Positions 16,694 through 24,090 of a DNA stretch of 64,000 nucleotides are shown here, piece after piece. The stretch comes from Morganella morganii_D (GTDB lineage: Bacteria > Pseudomonadota > Gammaproteobacteria > Enterobacterales > Enterobacteriaceae). The translations under genes and the position numbers were made by a program. The notes beneath the pieces are model-generated. The model saw only the letters and a list, made by a program, of their open reading frames with translations, was not told the DNA's origin and did no database searches. The stretch is taken from the NCBI GenBank assembly GCA_044772875.1, contig CP173058.1:1364001-1428000 (forward strand). The letters are read 5' to 3'. The number at the start of each line of letters is the position of its first letter. The first letter of the stretch is position 1.

Positions 16694-16880
16694 AAATGTA
16701 TCAGATCGGTGAAAACGGACCGGTATAATTGATTTTATGTCCGGTTTGTCAGTGAAAAATCGCTGATTATTGCGATCGCGGGTTGATCGGGTAAAATCGC
16801 CTGATTTCGCCGCCGGTTGCATCAATTATTCCCCCTGCAACAGACGGACTTTACTTCTTTTAATACAAACGGACGGACAC

Positions 16881-17339
16881 ATGACACCAATTCACTGGCA
16901 AACTTCCGCACTGAACGACCTTTCCCCGCAGACACTTTACCGCCTGCTGGCATTGCGCAGTGCCGTATTTGTAGTTGAACAAAACTGCTGTTATCCCGAT
17001 CCTGACGGAGCCGATCTCACGGCGCTGCACGTTTGGGCCGAACAGAACGGTGAGATCATGGCCTGCTGCCGTATTCTGCCGCCGGAAAACAGCACGGCAC
17101 CGGCAGCCATCGGCCGGGTCGTGGTGAACCCGCAATTCCGCGGGCTGAAACTGGGCTATCCGCTGATGGATACCGCTGTTCAGACGGTATACCGGTATTT
17201 CGGTACACGGCAGATAAATATCAGTGCTCAGGCACATCTGACTGCTTTCTATGAAAAATGCGGCTTTACTGTCTGTTCAGAAATCTATGATGAAGACGGT
17301 ATTCCGCATTGTGATATGTTCCGTCCGGCCGCTGATTAA
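16881..17339 (+). CDS. elaA: ElaA-type GNAT N-acetyltransferase
   Basis: 152 residues closely matching E. coli ElaA: LYRLLALRSAVFVVEQNCCY, PDGADLTALHVW, IGRVVVNPQFRGLKLGYPLM (acetyl-CoA binding V-x-P-x-x-R-G-x-x-x-G), ISAQAHLTAFYEKCGFTV and the ending EIYDEDGIPHCDM. ElaA proteins are cytosolic acetyltransferases of unknown substrate. The ATG at 16881 matches the family N-terminus; an upstream in-frame ATG at 16770 would add 37 unrelated residues. Its stop codon overlaps the stop of the convergent SpvC-like gene by two bases. Confidence 0.93.
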   Translation: MTPIHWQTSALNDLSPQTLYRLLALRSAVFVVEQNCCYPDPDGADLTALHVWAEQNGEIMACCRILPPENSTAPAAIGRVVVNPQFRGLKLGYPLMDTAVQTVYRYFGTRQINISAQAHLTAFYEKCGFTVCSEIYDEDGIPHCDMFRPAAD

Positions 17340-18067
17340 TCCTGCTCTGTCATCAGACGGTAAAATGCAGATTCAGCTAACCGCTGATGATCCGCCTCAT
17401 TGCCTTCCCGCCCGCTGATGATTTCATTACGGTAACTGGTAAACTGCCAGTGCGGCGGACGGATATCCGAGAAAGGGTATTCTCCCGGCATAATCCCGCC
17501 CTCTGCCAGGCGGGATTCCAGCCCGGTGACAAATCTGCGGATTTCACTGAGCAGTCCTGCATTGTAAGGATGTTCTCCGGTAGCAGGACGAACATACAGT
17601 GTTATCTGAGCTCCGCGTTTGATTCTGCTGTCAGGATCCGCCTGTGAGATATCCGTAACCTTCCATTTATCACAAGGATTATCATCTGAAAACAGAGCTC
17701 CCGACAGGATAGTGACAGCGTGTGCAATCTGTGATTCATGCACACTAAGATGAAATTTATCACCTTCAAACCCGCCGGTACAGTGCGGTTCCTCTCTGCG
17801 GGCGCGGATAAATACATCACCACAATCATTGGATAAGTGAAATCCGTTATACCGTGAGGAATAACCGCATTGTTGCAGTGTCATATAATCCGGTACATTT
17901 TCTGCCTCTTTTATGAATGAAAACGGCGATTGTTTCATCTGTACCAATAATGTATCAAAATGCTGTTTCAGATAATTATCTGTCGGCAACTGTGGTTTTT
18001 TATCCCATTTCTCCGGCGGACTAAGCAGCGAAAAATCCAGTTTTAATGCAGTTCGCTTCAGTGGCAT
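17336..18067 (-). CDS. spvC: SpvC/OspF-family phosphothreonine lyase (type III effector)
   Basis: 243 residues, the family's usual length, co-linear with Salmonella SpvC. These enzymes enter host cells through a type III secretion system and irreversibly remove phosphate from the pThr-X-pTyr loop of MAP kinases by beta-elimination. Visible catalytic and phosphate-binding residues fall at the SpvC numbers: Lys104 and His106 (GDKFHLSVHES), Lys136 (DKWKVTD), Arg148, Tyr158 (ITLYVRP), and Arg213 and Arg220 (SYRNEIISGREG). The N-terminus LKRTALKLDF fits a MAP-kinase docking motif (basic cluster, then L-x-L). There is no signal peptide, as expected for type III export. No secretion apparatus or chaperone lies in the window. 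It is inserted between elaA and a gene remnant, suggesting transfer. The enzyme assignment is strong; host targeting is inferred. Confidence 0.93.
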   Translation of the reverse strand: MPLKRTALKLDFSLLSPPEKWDKKPQLPTDNYLKQHFDTLLVQMKQSPFSFIKEAENVPDYMTLQQCGYSSRYNGFHLSNDCGDVFIRARREEPHCTGGFEGDKFHLSVHESQIAHAVTILSGALFSDDNPCDKWKVTDISQADPDSRIKRGAQITLYVRPATGEHPYNAGLLSEIRRFVTGLESRLAEGGIMPGEYPFSDIRPPHWQFTSYRNEIISGREGNEADHQRLAESAFYRLMTEQD

Positions 18068-18125
18068 GATTCAATCCCTGTTATATAAAAGCCGTTTTTT
18101 ATCATGACACCGAAAAGAAAACTGA

Positions 18126-18260
18126 CAAAAACCGACCTTTCCCGACGATAAACTGAAACCGGAGGCGGATTTGCAGCGCAAGCCGGCACATCAGAAACCG
18201 GTTCTGCAACAGCAGTGGCGCGAACAGATTGCGCAACTGCGGTGTAAACCGGGACTGTAA
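18126..18260 (+). pseudogene. 3' end of a lost gene beside the SpvC-like gene
   Basis: A start-less plus-strand frame encodes LKPEADLQRKPAHQKPVLQQ, then QWREQIAQLRCKPGL and TAA. It is followed 7 bases later by a textbook terminator in the same direction. Coding-like composition plus a matching terminator indicate a truncated gene whose 5' part was replaced, probably when the SpvC-like gene arrived. The family is not recognised. Confidence 0.45.
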
Positions 18261-18267
18261 GCACAGG

Positions 18268-18295
18268 CCGTTACATCTTTTGTAACGGTTTTTTT
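18268..18295 (+). terminator. Intrinsic terminator of the lost plus-strand gene
   Basis: Perfect stem CCGTTACA / TGTAACGG with a 5-base loop, followed by TTTTTTT. Confidence 0.88.
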
Positions 18296-18371
18296 GATTT
18301 ATCCGTGTATTCTTTACATCCTGATAAAAATGCGGAACTAAATAACAGTGCTGCCGTTAAAATCCGTTTTT

Positions 18372-19385
18372 TCATCTTTTAAGTCCGCCAGCTTCCAGCC
18401 AGCCTTCCGTTACTTTACCGGTGGCCGGATGAATATAACGGCCATGAACAAATCCCTGATACGGCTGAGAACGATCCACCCAGACCGCATCATCCTTTAC
18501 CACAAAATCCGCAACGTCTGTGATACAGCGCTTATCCGGTGCATCATAAAAACGCAGTCGTTTTTGTGTCACACTGTATTTATGTGATGACGGCTTACTG
18601 TTTTTCAGGGTCGCCTGATACTGTTTGTCCGCTTTCCCGGTTGCCACACCGCACAGATCATCCTGTGATTCCAGCCGGTTAACATTAATCCAGCCCTGCG
18701 TATTGCCGTAAGCCACCAGCAGCCAGCCCTCTTTTTCCCCTTTCACCGATTCAGTTGCCCTTAATCCGACCACCTGAAGCACATCACCCGGAACCACAAA
18801 AACATTATCATTGCGGCACTGTTCCGCCGGAGCAGCATGAAAGTATGCCCGTCCTTTGCCGGTCACCCGCCATTGCGGAGACATCGCAATAAAAGGTTCT
18901 GACCGGAGCGTGCTGAGAATCTGCTGACACGCTTTCTCTTTTTTCAGACAGGATTGCACCCGTCCCCCCTGTGCGGCGCTGAAGGTCAAGGGGATGGGGT
19001 GATCGACATCCGCCCCTGTCGCCGTCAGAGTATTGTCTTTGATATTGTAAGTCACCCGGCCCGGTTGCCCTGCTCCCGGCGATTCCTGAGAGGGTTTTTT
19101 CCGTGTATCAGAGAGCTGAATGGCCAGCTCATTGATATCCCGGTTTTCAACATAAATCCCCAGCCTGTCAGCAGTGACCTTTTCCGCCCGGACGAGCCGG
19201 TGATTACTTCCCGCAATCAGCTTTGTCAGTTCCCTGTCACAGTCAAACAGCGGGCCTGCCGCCGCAGCCGGAACCGTTCCGTCATCGTCCGCAATGGCCT
19301 CAGCCTTTGAGGGTACTGCGGACGCAACCACCGGCAGAGTGGCAAAAAATAAAATGTTCCATAATACTGCTGTGCGAAAACGCAT
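18372..19385 (-). CDS. Exported protein with SH3-like domains
   Basis: About 337 residues from the ATG at 19385, chosen because AAGGA lies about 8 bases before it and because it opens a signal peptide (MRFRTAVLWNILFFATLPVV ending in ASA). The mature part has a conserved-cysteine region (LFDCDRELTKLI, CLKKEKACQQILSTL). Two bacterial SH3-like segments follow: one around RAYFHAAPAEQCRNDNVFV through EGWLLVAYGNTQGWINVNRL, and one around RLRFYDAPDKRCITDVADFV through VTEGWLEAGGLKR. Such domains bind cell wall or partner proteins in the periplasm. It starts 14 bases after ada on the same strand, so it is likely the third gene of an alkB-ada unit. The function is unknown. Confidence 0.82.
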   Translation of the reverse strand: MRFRTAVLWNILFFATLPVVASAVPSKAEAIADDDGTVPAAAAGPLFDCDRELTKLIAGSNHRLVRAEKVTADRLGIYVENRDINELAIQLSDTRKKPSQESPGAGQPGRVTYNIKDNTLTATGADVDHPIPLTFSAAQGGRVQSCLKKEKACQQILSTLRSEPFIAMSPQWRVTGKGRAYFHAAPAEQCRNDNVFVVPGDVLQVVGLRATESVKGEKEGWLLVAYGNTQGWINVNRLESQDDLCGVATGKADKQYQATLKNSKPSSHKYSVTQKRLRFYDAPDKRCITDVADFVVKDDAVWVDRSQPYQGFVHGRYIHPATGKVTEGWLEAGGLKR

Positions 19386-19399
19386 CCGTATTCCTTCTC

Positions 19400-20482
19400 T
19401 TAACCGATTTCCTGCTGCAATGCCTCGCGCTGCAGCAGGCATTTTTTTCGTTCGATCCCCCAGCGGTAACCCGCCAGTTCCCCGCCGGTTCTCACCACCC
19501 GGTGGCACGGGATAGCCACAGCCAGGCAGTTTGCCGCACAGGCACCAGCCACCGCTCTGACCGCTTTTGGTGAGCCGATCCGCTCCGCAATTTCCCGGTA
19601 ACTGACAGTGGTCCCGGCAGGAATTGACTGCAATGCCTGCCAGACACGGCGCTGAAATGCGGTTCCCCGGATATCCAGCGGCAAATCGAGCCCGGAGGAC
19701 GGCACCTCCACAAATCCGATGACCCGTGAGACTACCTGTTCAAACTGCGCATCACCGCCGACCAGTTCCGCATTGGGAAACTGATCCTGCAAATTCCGTA
19801 ACAGGGCTTCCGCATCATCCCCCAGCAAGATGGCACAAATGCCTTTTTCACTCTGCGCCACCAGGATATCCCCCAGGGTACAAATAGCCAGAGCAAAGAA
19901 AATCCGGGCTCCTTTACCGCCTGCCCGCCAGCTTTTTGGCGTCATGCCGAGCAGTGTATCTGAAGATTCATAAAACCGGCTGCCGGAACTGAAGCCTGAT
20001 TCGGCGATTGCTCCGGTGATTGTCGGCTGTTTTGTCAGCTGACCCCGCAGTTTTTCCCCGCGATAGGCTTTTGCCCATGCCGCCGGTGTCAGCCCGGTAT
20101 GTGACCGGAAAATGCGGTGAAAATGAAACTGACTCACACCACACAGTGCGGCCAGCTCCGTCAGTGAAGGTAGTGGATCCCCGTTGTCGATCCGGGTTTC
20201 CAGCTCGCGGCAGGCCAGCACCACCTGTTCCGTATGGCGCTGTGTCATGGCATCACCGCTGCGCTGACGGCGTTTTCCGGCACGGTAACCGTGAGCTTCC
20301 GCTTCTTCCGGCGTGGAAAAAAACTCGGTATTCTCCCGTTTCGGCAGCCGTACAACCGTTGACGGAAATCCCCATGTCTGTGTGGTTTTCACTGCATACA
20401 CAAACAACGGATCCGCTGTTTTATCCCTGGCTGCCAGTGCTGCCCAGCATTCATCGTCTGACAGTCTTGTCTGTTTTCTCAT
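19400..20482 (-). CDS. ada: Ada-type O6-methylguanine-DNA methyltransferase/AraC protein lacking all zinc cysteines
   Basis: 360 residues with the full Ada layout. The N-terminal AdaA-type domain is residues 1-75. An AraC-type DNA-binding domain covers about 85-185 (LTELAALCGVSQFHFHRIF, SGFSSGSRFYESSDTLLGMT). The methyltransferase domain covers 190-360, with the acceptor cysteine in AIPCHRVV and the GTAFQRRVWQAL helix. In E. coli Ada, four cysteines (38, 42, 69, 72) bind zinc and Cys38 takes methyl from phosphotriesters, switching the protein to an activator. Here the matching segments read TTQTWGFPSTVV and HGYRAGKRRQ, so all four are absent. Base repair may persist while methylphosphotriester sensing should be lost. 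It follows alkB after 12 bases. Confidence 0.93.
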   Translation of the reverse strand: MRKQTRLSDDECWAALAARDKTADPLFVYAVKTTQTWGFPSTVVRLPKRENTEFFSTPEEAEAHGYRAGKRRQRSGDAMTQRHTEQVVLACRELETRIDNGDPLPSLTELAALCGVSQFHFHRIFRSHTGLTPAAWAKAYRGEKLRGQLTKQPTITGAIAESGFSSGSRFYESSDTLLGMTPKSWRAGGKGARIFFALAICTLGDILVAQSEKGICAILLGDDAEALLRNLQDQFPNAELVGGDAQFEQVVSRVIGFVEVPSSGLDLPLDIRGTAFQRRVWQALQSIPAGTTVSYREIAERIGSPKAVRAVAGACAANCLAVAIPCHRVVRTGGELAGYRWGIERKKCLLQREALQQEIG

Positions 20483-20494
20483 CCTGTTTCTCCG

Positions 20495-21130
20495 TTACCG
20501 CGCACAGCGGAAGGTCAGATTAAACCGCCGGGCACCCGCAAGCGGATGCACCCCGGCCCTTACCGGACGGACAGCATGGTAATTCAGACGGGAGCGGCCG
20601 CCCCACACCAGCACATCGCCGTGCTCAAGCGCAAAGGTTTTCAGGGGATGATGCCGCTCACTGCCGCCGAACTGAAACTGCACCGGCAAACCGAGTGAAA
20701 ATGACACAATCGGCTGACGGCGATCCGGCTCATCCCGGTCCTGATGCAGAGACATCACGGCACCCGGGACATAGCAGTTAATCAGACAACTGTCCGGAGA
20801 AAAACCGTAAAACCCCGCCCGCTCTGCGGCCTGCTGTGACAGCGACAAGAACGTGTCCGGCATCGGCGGCCACGGATTGCCGGTCAGCGGATCCGTCTGT
20901 GAGTAGCGGTAACCTTTGGCATCGGAGATCCAGCCGCAGGTGCCGCAACTGCTCATGGCCGCAGACATCCGGTATCCGCCGGGAGTCTGCATATGGCGGA
21001 ACGGCGAAATGGTGGTCAGGCGACGGATTTCAACCAGCAGCACCTCATCCTCATCACCAAGAAAACCTTTGAGCAGACAGGCATCAGATGCCACTGCAAG
21101 CGGTTCATCGTGAGCAAAAAGATCTGACAT
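20495..21130 (-). CDS. alkB: Alpha-ketoglutarate-dependent DNA demethylase AlkB
   Basis: 211 residues, as long as E. coli AlkB (216). Fe(II) and 2-oxoglutarate dioxygenase that removes 1-methyladenine and 3-methylcytosine from DNA. Visible features: SPFRHMQTPGGYRMSAAMSS (nucleotide-recognition lid), LINCYVPGAVMSLHQDRDEP with the iron ligands His and Asp (HQD), ALEHGDVLVWGGRSRLNYHA with the distal His, and the R-x-N-L-T-F-R end that binds oxoglutarate. GGAGG about 6 bases before the ATG at 21130 fixes the start. It lies upstream of ada, the reverse of the E. coli ada-alkB order, and no AAAGCGCA ada box is seen before it. Confidence 0.95.
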   Translation of the reverse strand: MSDLFAHDEPLAVASDACLLKGFLGDEDEVLLVEIRRLTTISPFRHMQTPGGYRMSAAMSSCGTCGWISDAKGYRYSQTDPLTGNPWPPMPDTFLSLSQQAAERAGFYGFSPDSCLINCYVPGAVMSLHQDRDEPDRRQPIVSFSLGLPVQFQFGGSERHHPLKTFALEHGDVLVWGGRSRLNYHAVRPVRAGVHPLAGARRFNLTFRCAR

Positions 21131-21248
21131 AACGCCTCCGTCCTGTTTCCTGTGTCTTTCCGGTGATGACAGTATTGCAGGCCGGATACAGACAAACACT
21201 CCGGCTCTTGCTTTTCAATTATGAGGCACAGTATAAGACGGCAGGCAG

Positions 21249-22862
21249 TCAGGATGAAGTGTTCTGTTCCTGTTTCAGACGACGCCATAAGGTGGTGCGG
21301 CTGATGCCCAGCCAGTCGGCAGCGGCCCGGCGATCACCCCGGAAACGGACTACCGCTTCTGTTGCGGTAGCGGTATTGACAGGCTCCGGCGGGAGATCCG
21401 GTAATGATGCGGGAGCAGGCTCAGTCCGCCGCTCAGGAGAGAGTTTCAGTAACAATGATTCGGTAATGATTTTATCCGGATAAGCGCTGCAATACAGAGC
21501 GACCCGTTCCATCAGATTGCGCAGCTCGCGGGCATTTCCCGGCCAGTGGTAGTGATAGAAAAAGTCACTGCATGCCAGAATCTGCTGCAAATGGCTCCGG
21601 TGCAGCGGCAAATCCAGCCCGGAAAACGCCATTTTGAGCAGCTTTTCTGTCAGCAGCAGGATATCCGCGCCCCGGTCACGCAATGCCGGAAGTTGCAGAC
21701 GCAGGACGCCCAGACGGTAAAACAGGTCAGCACGGAATGTACCCGCAGCCACCCGGTTATCCAGATCATTGTGAGTGGCACAGATTACCCGCACATCCAC
21801 GGTAATTGGTTTATAACCGCCGATACGCACAATGGCGCGATCTTCCAGCACCCGTAACAGACGGGTTTGCAGAGATACCGGCATTTCGCCGATTTCATCA
21901 AGAAACAGTGTGCCACCGTCCGCCGCTTCAAATAATCCGGCCCGGCCACCCCGCCGCGAACCGGTAAACGCGCCCTCTTCATAACCGAATAACTCCGCTT
22001 CCAGCAGGCTCTCCGGGATCGCCCCGCAGTTAACCGCCACAAACGGTGCGGCGCGTTTCATCCGCTTATGTTTGTGAAACAACGTATATTCGTGATGAAT
22101 GGCTTGTGCCGCCATCTCTTTACCGGTGCCGCTCTCCCCCTGGATCATCACTGTCGCCTTTGAGCGCCCGTACAGGGTAATGGTTTCACGCACCTGTTCC
22201 ATGACCGGTGACATGCCGAGAATATCATTCAGTGTATGGCGGACACTCAGGGAGCCTGCCACCGGCAGCGGCATGTTCTGCGGCTGGTCGCGGATCCAGG
22301 TTAGTTCTATTGCGTCAGTGAATGCCCGGCGGACAGCATCATTGGAATAAATGAAAATGCAGGTCATTCCGCACTCTGCCGCAATATCGGTAATCAGCCC
22401 TGCGCCCACCACCACAGAAATACCGTCTGCTTTCAGGGCATGACAGGCTGCCCGTGCATCCTCTGCTGTCACATAACTGCGCTGTTCAATCTGCATACCG
22501 AAACTTTGCGCCAGTGATTCCAGTGCCGGAAAGATATTGCGGTAATAAATGAGGCCGATACGCTGACTGAGCTGCCGCGCCCGGGCCAGCGCCTGCATGA
22601 TATCAAATCCGCCGGGGGCGGCGACAATGACCGGTACAGGTAAATGCTGTTTCAGATACGCGCCGTTGGAACCGGCGCTGACAATCGCATCACAACGCCC
22701 GGTTTTCAGCCGTTCACGAATCGCCTCCACTGCGGCATCAAACCCCAGGTTGATACCGCTGATATTGGCACGGGCACTGAATTCCGGGCTGATATCACGG
22801 AACAGGGTAAAAAGGCGAGAAATGGAGACCGTCCAGATCACCGGTTTGTCACTCTGAGTCAT
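21249..22862 (-). CDS. prpR: Sigma-54-dependent propionate catabolism regulator PrpR
   Basis: 537 residues. The N-terminal PrpR_N sensor (about 1-200, SISRLFTLFRDISPEF, ARANISGINLGFDAAVEAI, VSAGSNGAYLK) binds 2-methylcitrate in relatives. The AAA+ domain (about 210-445) has Walker A GESGTGKE, the sigma-54 contact loop EEGAFTGSRRGG, Walker B GGTLFLDEIGEMP and an arginine-finger region. A C-terminal Fis-type helix-turn-helix reads RAAADWLGISRTTLWRRL. The ATG at 22862 has GGGGGA before it; an earlier in-frame start would add only six residues. It is divergent from prpBCD and should activate their sigma-54 promoter when 2-methylcitrate accumulates. Confidence 0.95.
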   Translation of the reverse strand: MTQSDKPVIWTVSISRLFTLFRDISPEFSARANISGINLGFDAAVEAIRERLKTGRCDAIVSAGSNGAYLKQHLPVPVIVAAPGGFDIMQALARARQLSQRIGLIYYRNIFPALESLAQSFGMQIEQRSYVTAEDARAACHALKADGISVVVGAGLITDIAAECGMTCIFIYSNDAVRRAFTDAIELTWIRDQPQNMPLPVAGSLSVRHTLNDILGMSPVMEQVRETITLYGRSKATVMIQGESGTGKEMAAQAIHHEYTLFHKHKRMKRAAPFVAVNCGAIPESLLEAELFGYEEGAFTGSRRGGRAGLFEAADGGTLFLDEIGEMPVSLQTRLLRVLEDRAIVRIGGYKPITVDVRVICATHNDLDNRVAAGTFRADLFYRLGVLRLQLPALRDRGADILLLTEKLLKMAFSGLDLPLHRSHLQQILACSDFFYHYHWPGNARELRNLMERVALYCSAYPDKIITESLLLKLSPERRTEPAPASLPDLPPEPVNTATATEAVVRFRGDRRAAADWLGISRTTLWRRLKQEQNTSS

Positions 22863-22872
22863 CAGTTCCCCC

Positions 22873-22948
22873 TGTTTCACATGTTACATTTGTTTCATTA
22901 TTATTTCATTATTATTTCATGAAACACATTAACAGCTATTTTGAAACA
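22873..22948. promoter_or_regulatory. Array of TGTTTCA/TGAAACA half-sites (probable PrpR enhancer)
   Basis: TGTTTCA occurs at 22873-22879 and 22891-22897, and its inverse TGAAACA at 22920-22926 and 22942-22948, giving a roughly symmetric set of four half-sites. The array lies 140-220 bases upstream of the sigma-54 promoter, the usual place for an activator enhancer. Assignment to PrpR is inferred from position. Confidence 0.7.
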
Positions 22949-22996
22949 TAAATAGCATCACCATCACAGATCACTAACATCCTGCTTGTCAGACAG

Positions 22997-23009
22997 AATC
23001 AGCAAATTC
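22997..23009 (+). promoter_or_regulatory. Possible IHF site between the PrpR sites and promoter
   Basis: AATCAGCAAATTC matches the IHF consensus WATCARNNNNTTR except for the last base. It sits between the enhancer array and the sigma-54 promoter, where IHF bending is typical. Confidence 0.4.
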
Positions 23010-23088
23010 TATAGTGGGTTACGTAATGACAGGATAAATACGCCAAATATGTGATGTGTCTCGCGTTTTAGTTACCTTACCCGGCTGA

Positions 23089-23105
23089 TTGGCATAGCGA
23101 TTGCT
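23089..23105 (+). promoter_or_regulatory. Sigma-54 (-24/-12) promoter of prpBCD
   Basis: TTGGCATAGCGATTGCT contains the required GG and GC dinucleotides with exactly ten bases between them (GG at 23091-23092, GC at 23103-23104). It is 41 bases before the prpB start codon. Confidence 0.9.
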
Positions 23106-23145
23106 TTATAACATCTGAGTATCAAACTAATAACAAGGTGAATAT

Positions 23146-24030
23146 ATGGCACTTTATTCCGCAGGACGCGCATTCCGCGACGCTGTACAGTCTGAATCCC
23201 CGTTACAGCTGGTCGGTGCTATTAATGCCAACCATGCACTGCTGGCAAAACGTGCGGGTTACAAAGCAATTTATCTCTCCGGCGGTGGTGTTGCCGCAGG
23301 CTCTCTGGGTATCCCTGATCTGGGGATATCCACTCTGGATGATGTACTGACAGATGTCCGCCGTATTACTGATGTGTGTGATCTGCCGTTGCTGGTGGAT
23401 GCGGATATCGGCTTCGGCCCGTCAGCCTTTAACGTGGTTCGCACCGTGAAATCCCTGACCAAAGCCGGGGCTGCCGGGATGCACATTGAAGACCAGGTCG
23501 GTGCAAAACGCTGTGGTCACCGCCCGAACAAAGAGATCGTCTCAAAACAGGAGATGGTTGATCGCATCAAAGCAGCGGTTGATGCCCGGACTGACGGGAA
23601 TTTCGTGGTGATGGCGCGTACTGATGCGCTGGCGGTGGAAGGTCTGGAATCAGCTCTCGAACGCGCACAGGCATACATTGACGCCGGTGCGGATATGCTG
23701 TTCCCGGAAGCGATTACAGAACTGTCGATGTATCGTTTGTTCACTGACAAAATCAACGCACCGGTGCTGGCAAATATTACCGAATTCGGCAAAACGCCGC
23801 TGTTTACCCTGGATGAACTGCGCAGTGTGAATATCGCTATCGCTCTGTATCCGCTCACCGCATTCCGGGCCATGAACAAGGCCGCTGAGAATGTCTATAA
23901 CACCCTGCGCCGTGAAGGCACGCAACAGAGCCTGATTTCACAGATGCAGACCCGTGATGAATTATACCAAAGCATTAACTACTACGATTATGAAGATAAG
24001 CTCGACACACTGTTTTCGCAGAAAAAATAA
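23146..24030 (+). CDS. prpB: 2-methylisocitrate lyase PrpB
   Basis: 294 residues of the isocitrate lyase/PEP mutase superfamily. It cleaves 2-methylisocitrate to pyruvate and succinate in the last step of the methylcitrate cycle. Visible: AGYKAIYLSGGGVAAGSLGI, LLVDADIGFG (Mg-binding aspartates), and the catalytic loop GAKRCGHRPNKE with the essential cysteine. Length matches E. coli PrpB (296). First gene of prpBCD behind the sigma-54 promoter. AAGGTG before the ATG serves as binding site. Confidence 0.96.
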   Translation: MALYSAGRAFRDAVQSESPLQLVGAINANHALLAKRAGYKAIYLSGGGVAAGSLGIPDLGISTLDDVLTDVRRITDVCDLPLLVDADIGFGPSAFNVVRTVKSLTKAGAAGMHIEDQVGAKRCGHRPNKEIVSKQEMVDRIKAAVDARTDGNFVVMARTDALAVEGLESALERAQAYIDAGADMLFPEAITELSMYRLFTDKINAPVLANITEFGKTPLFTLDELRSVNIAIALYPLTAFRAMNKAAENVYNTLRREGTQQSLISQMQTRDELYQSINYYDYEDKLDTLFSQKK

Positions 24031-24090
24031 CCTCTGAAAGATAACGCGAAGCAGGTTGTACACTCACTATAATAATAAGGATCACCCGTT

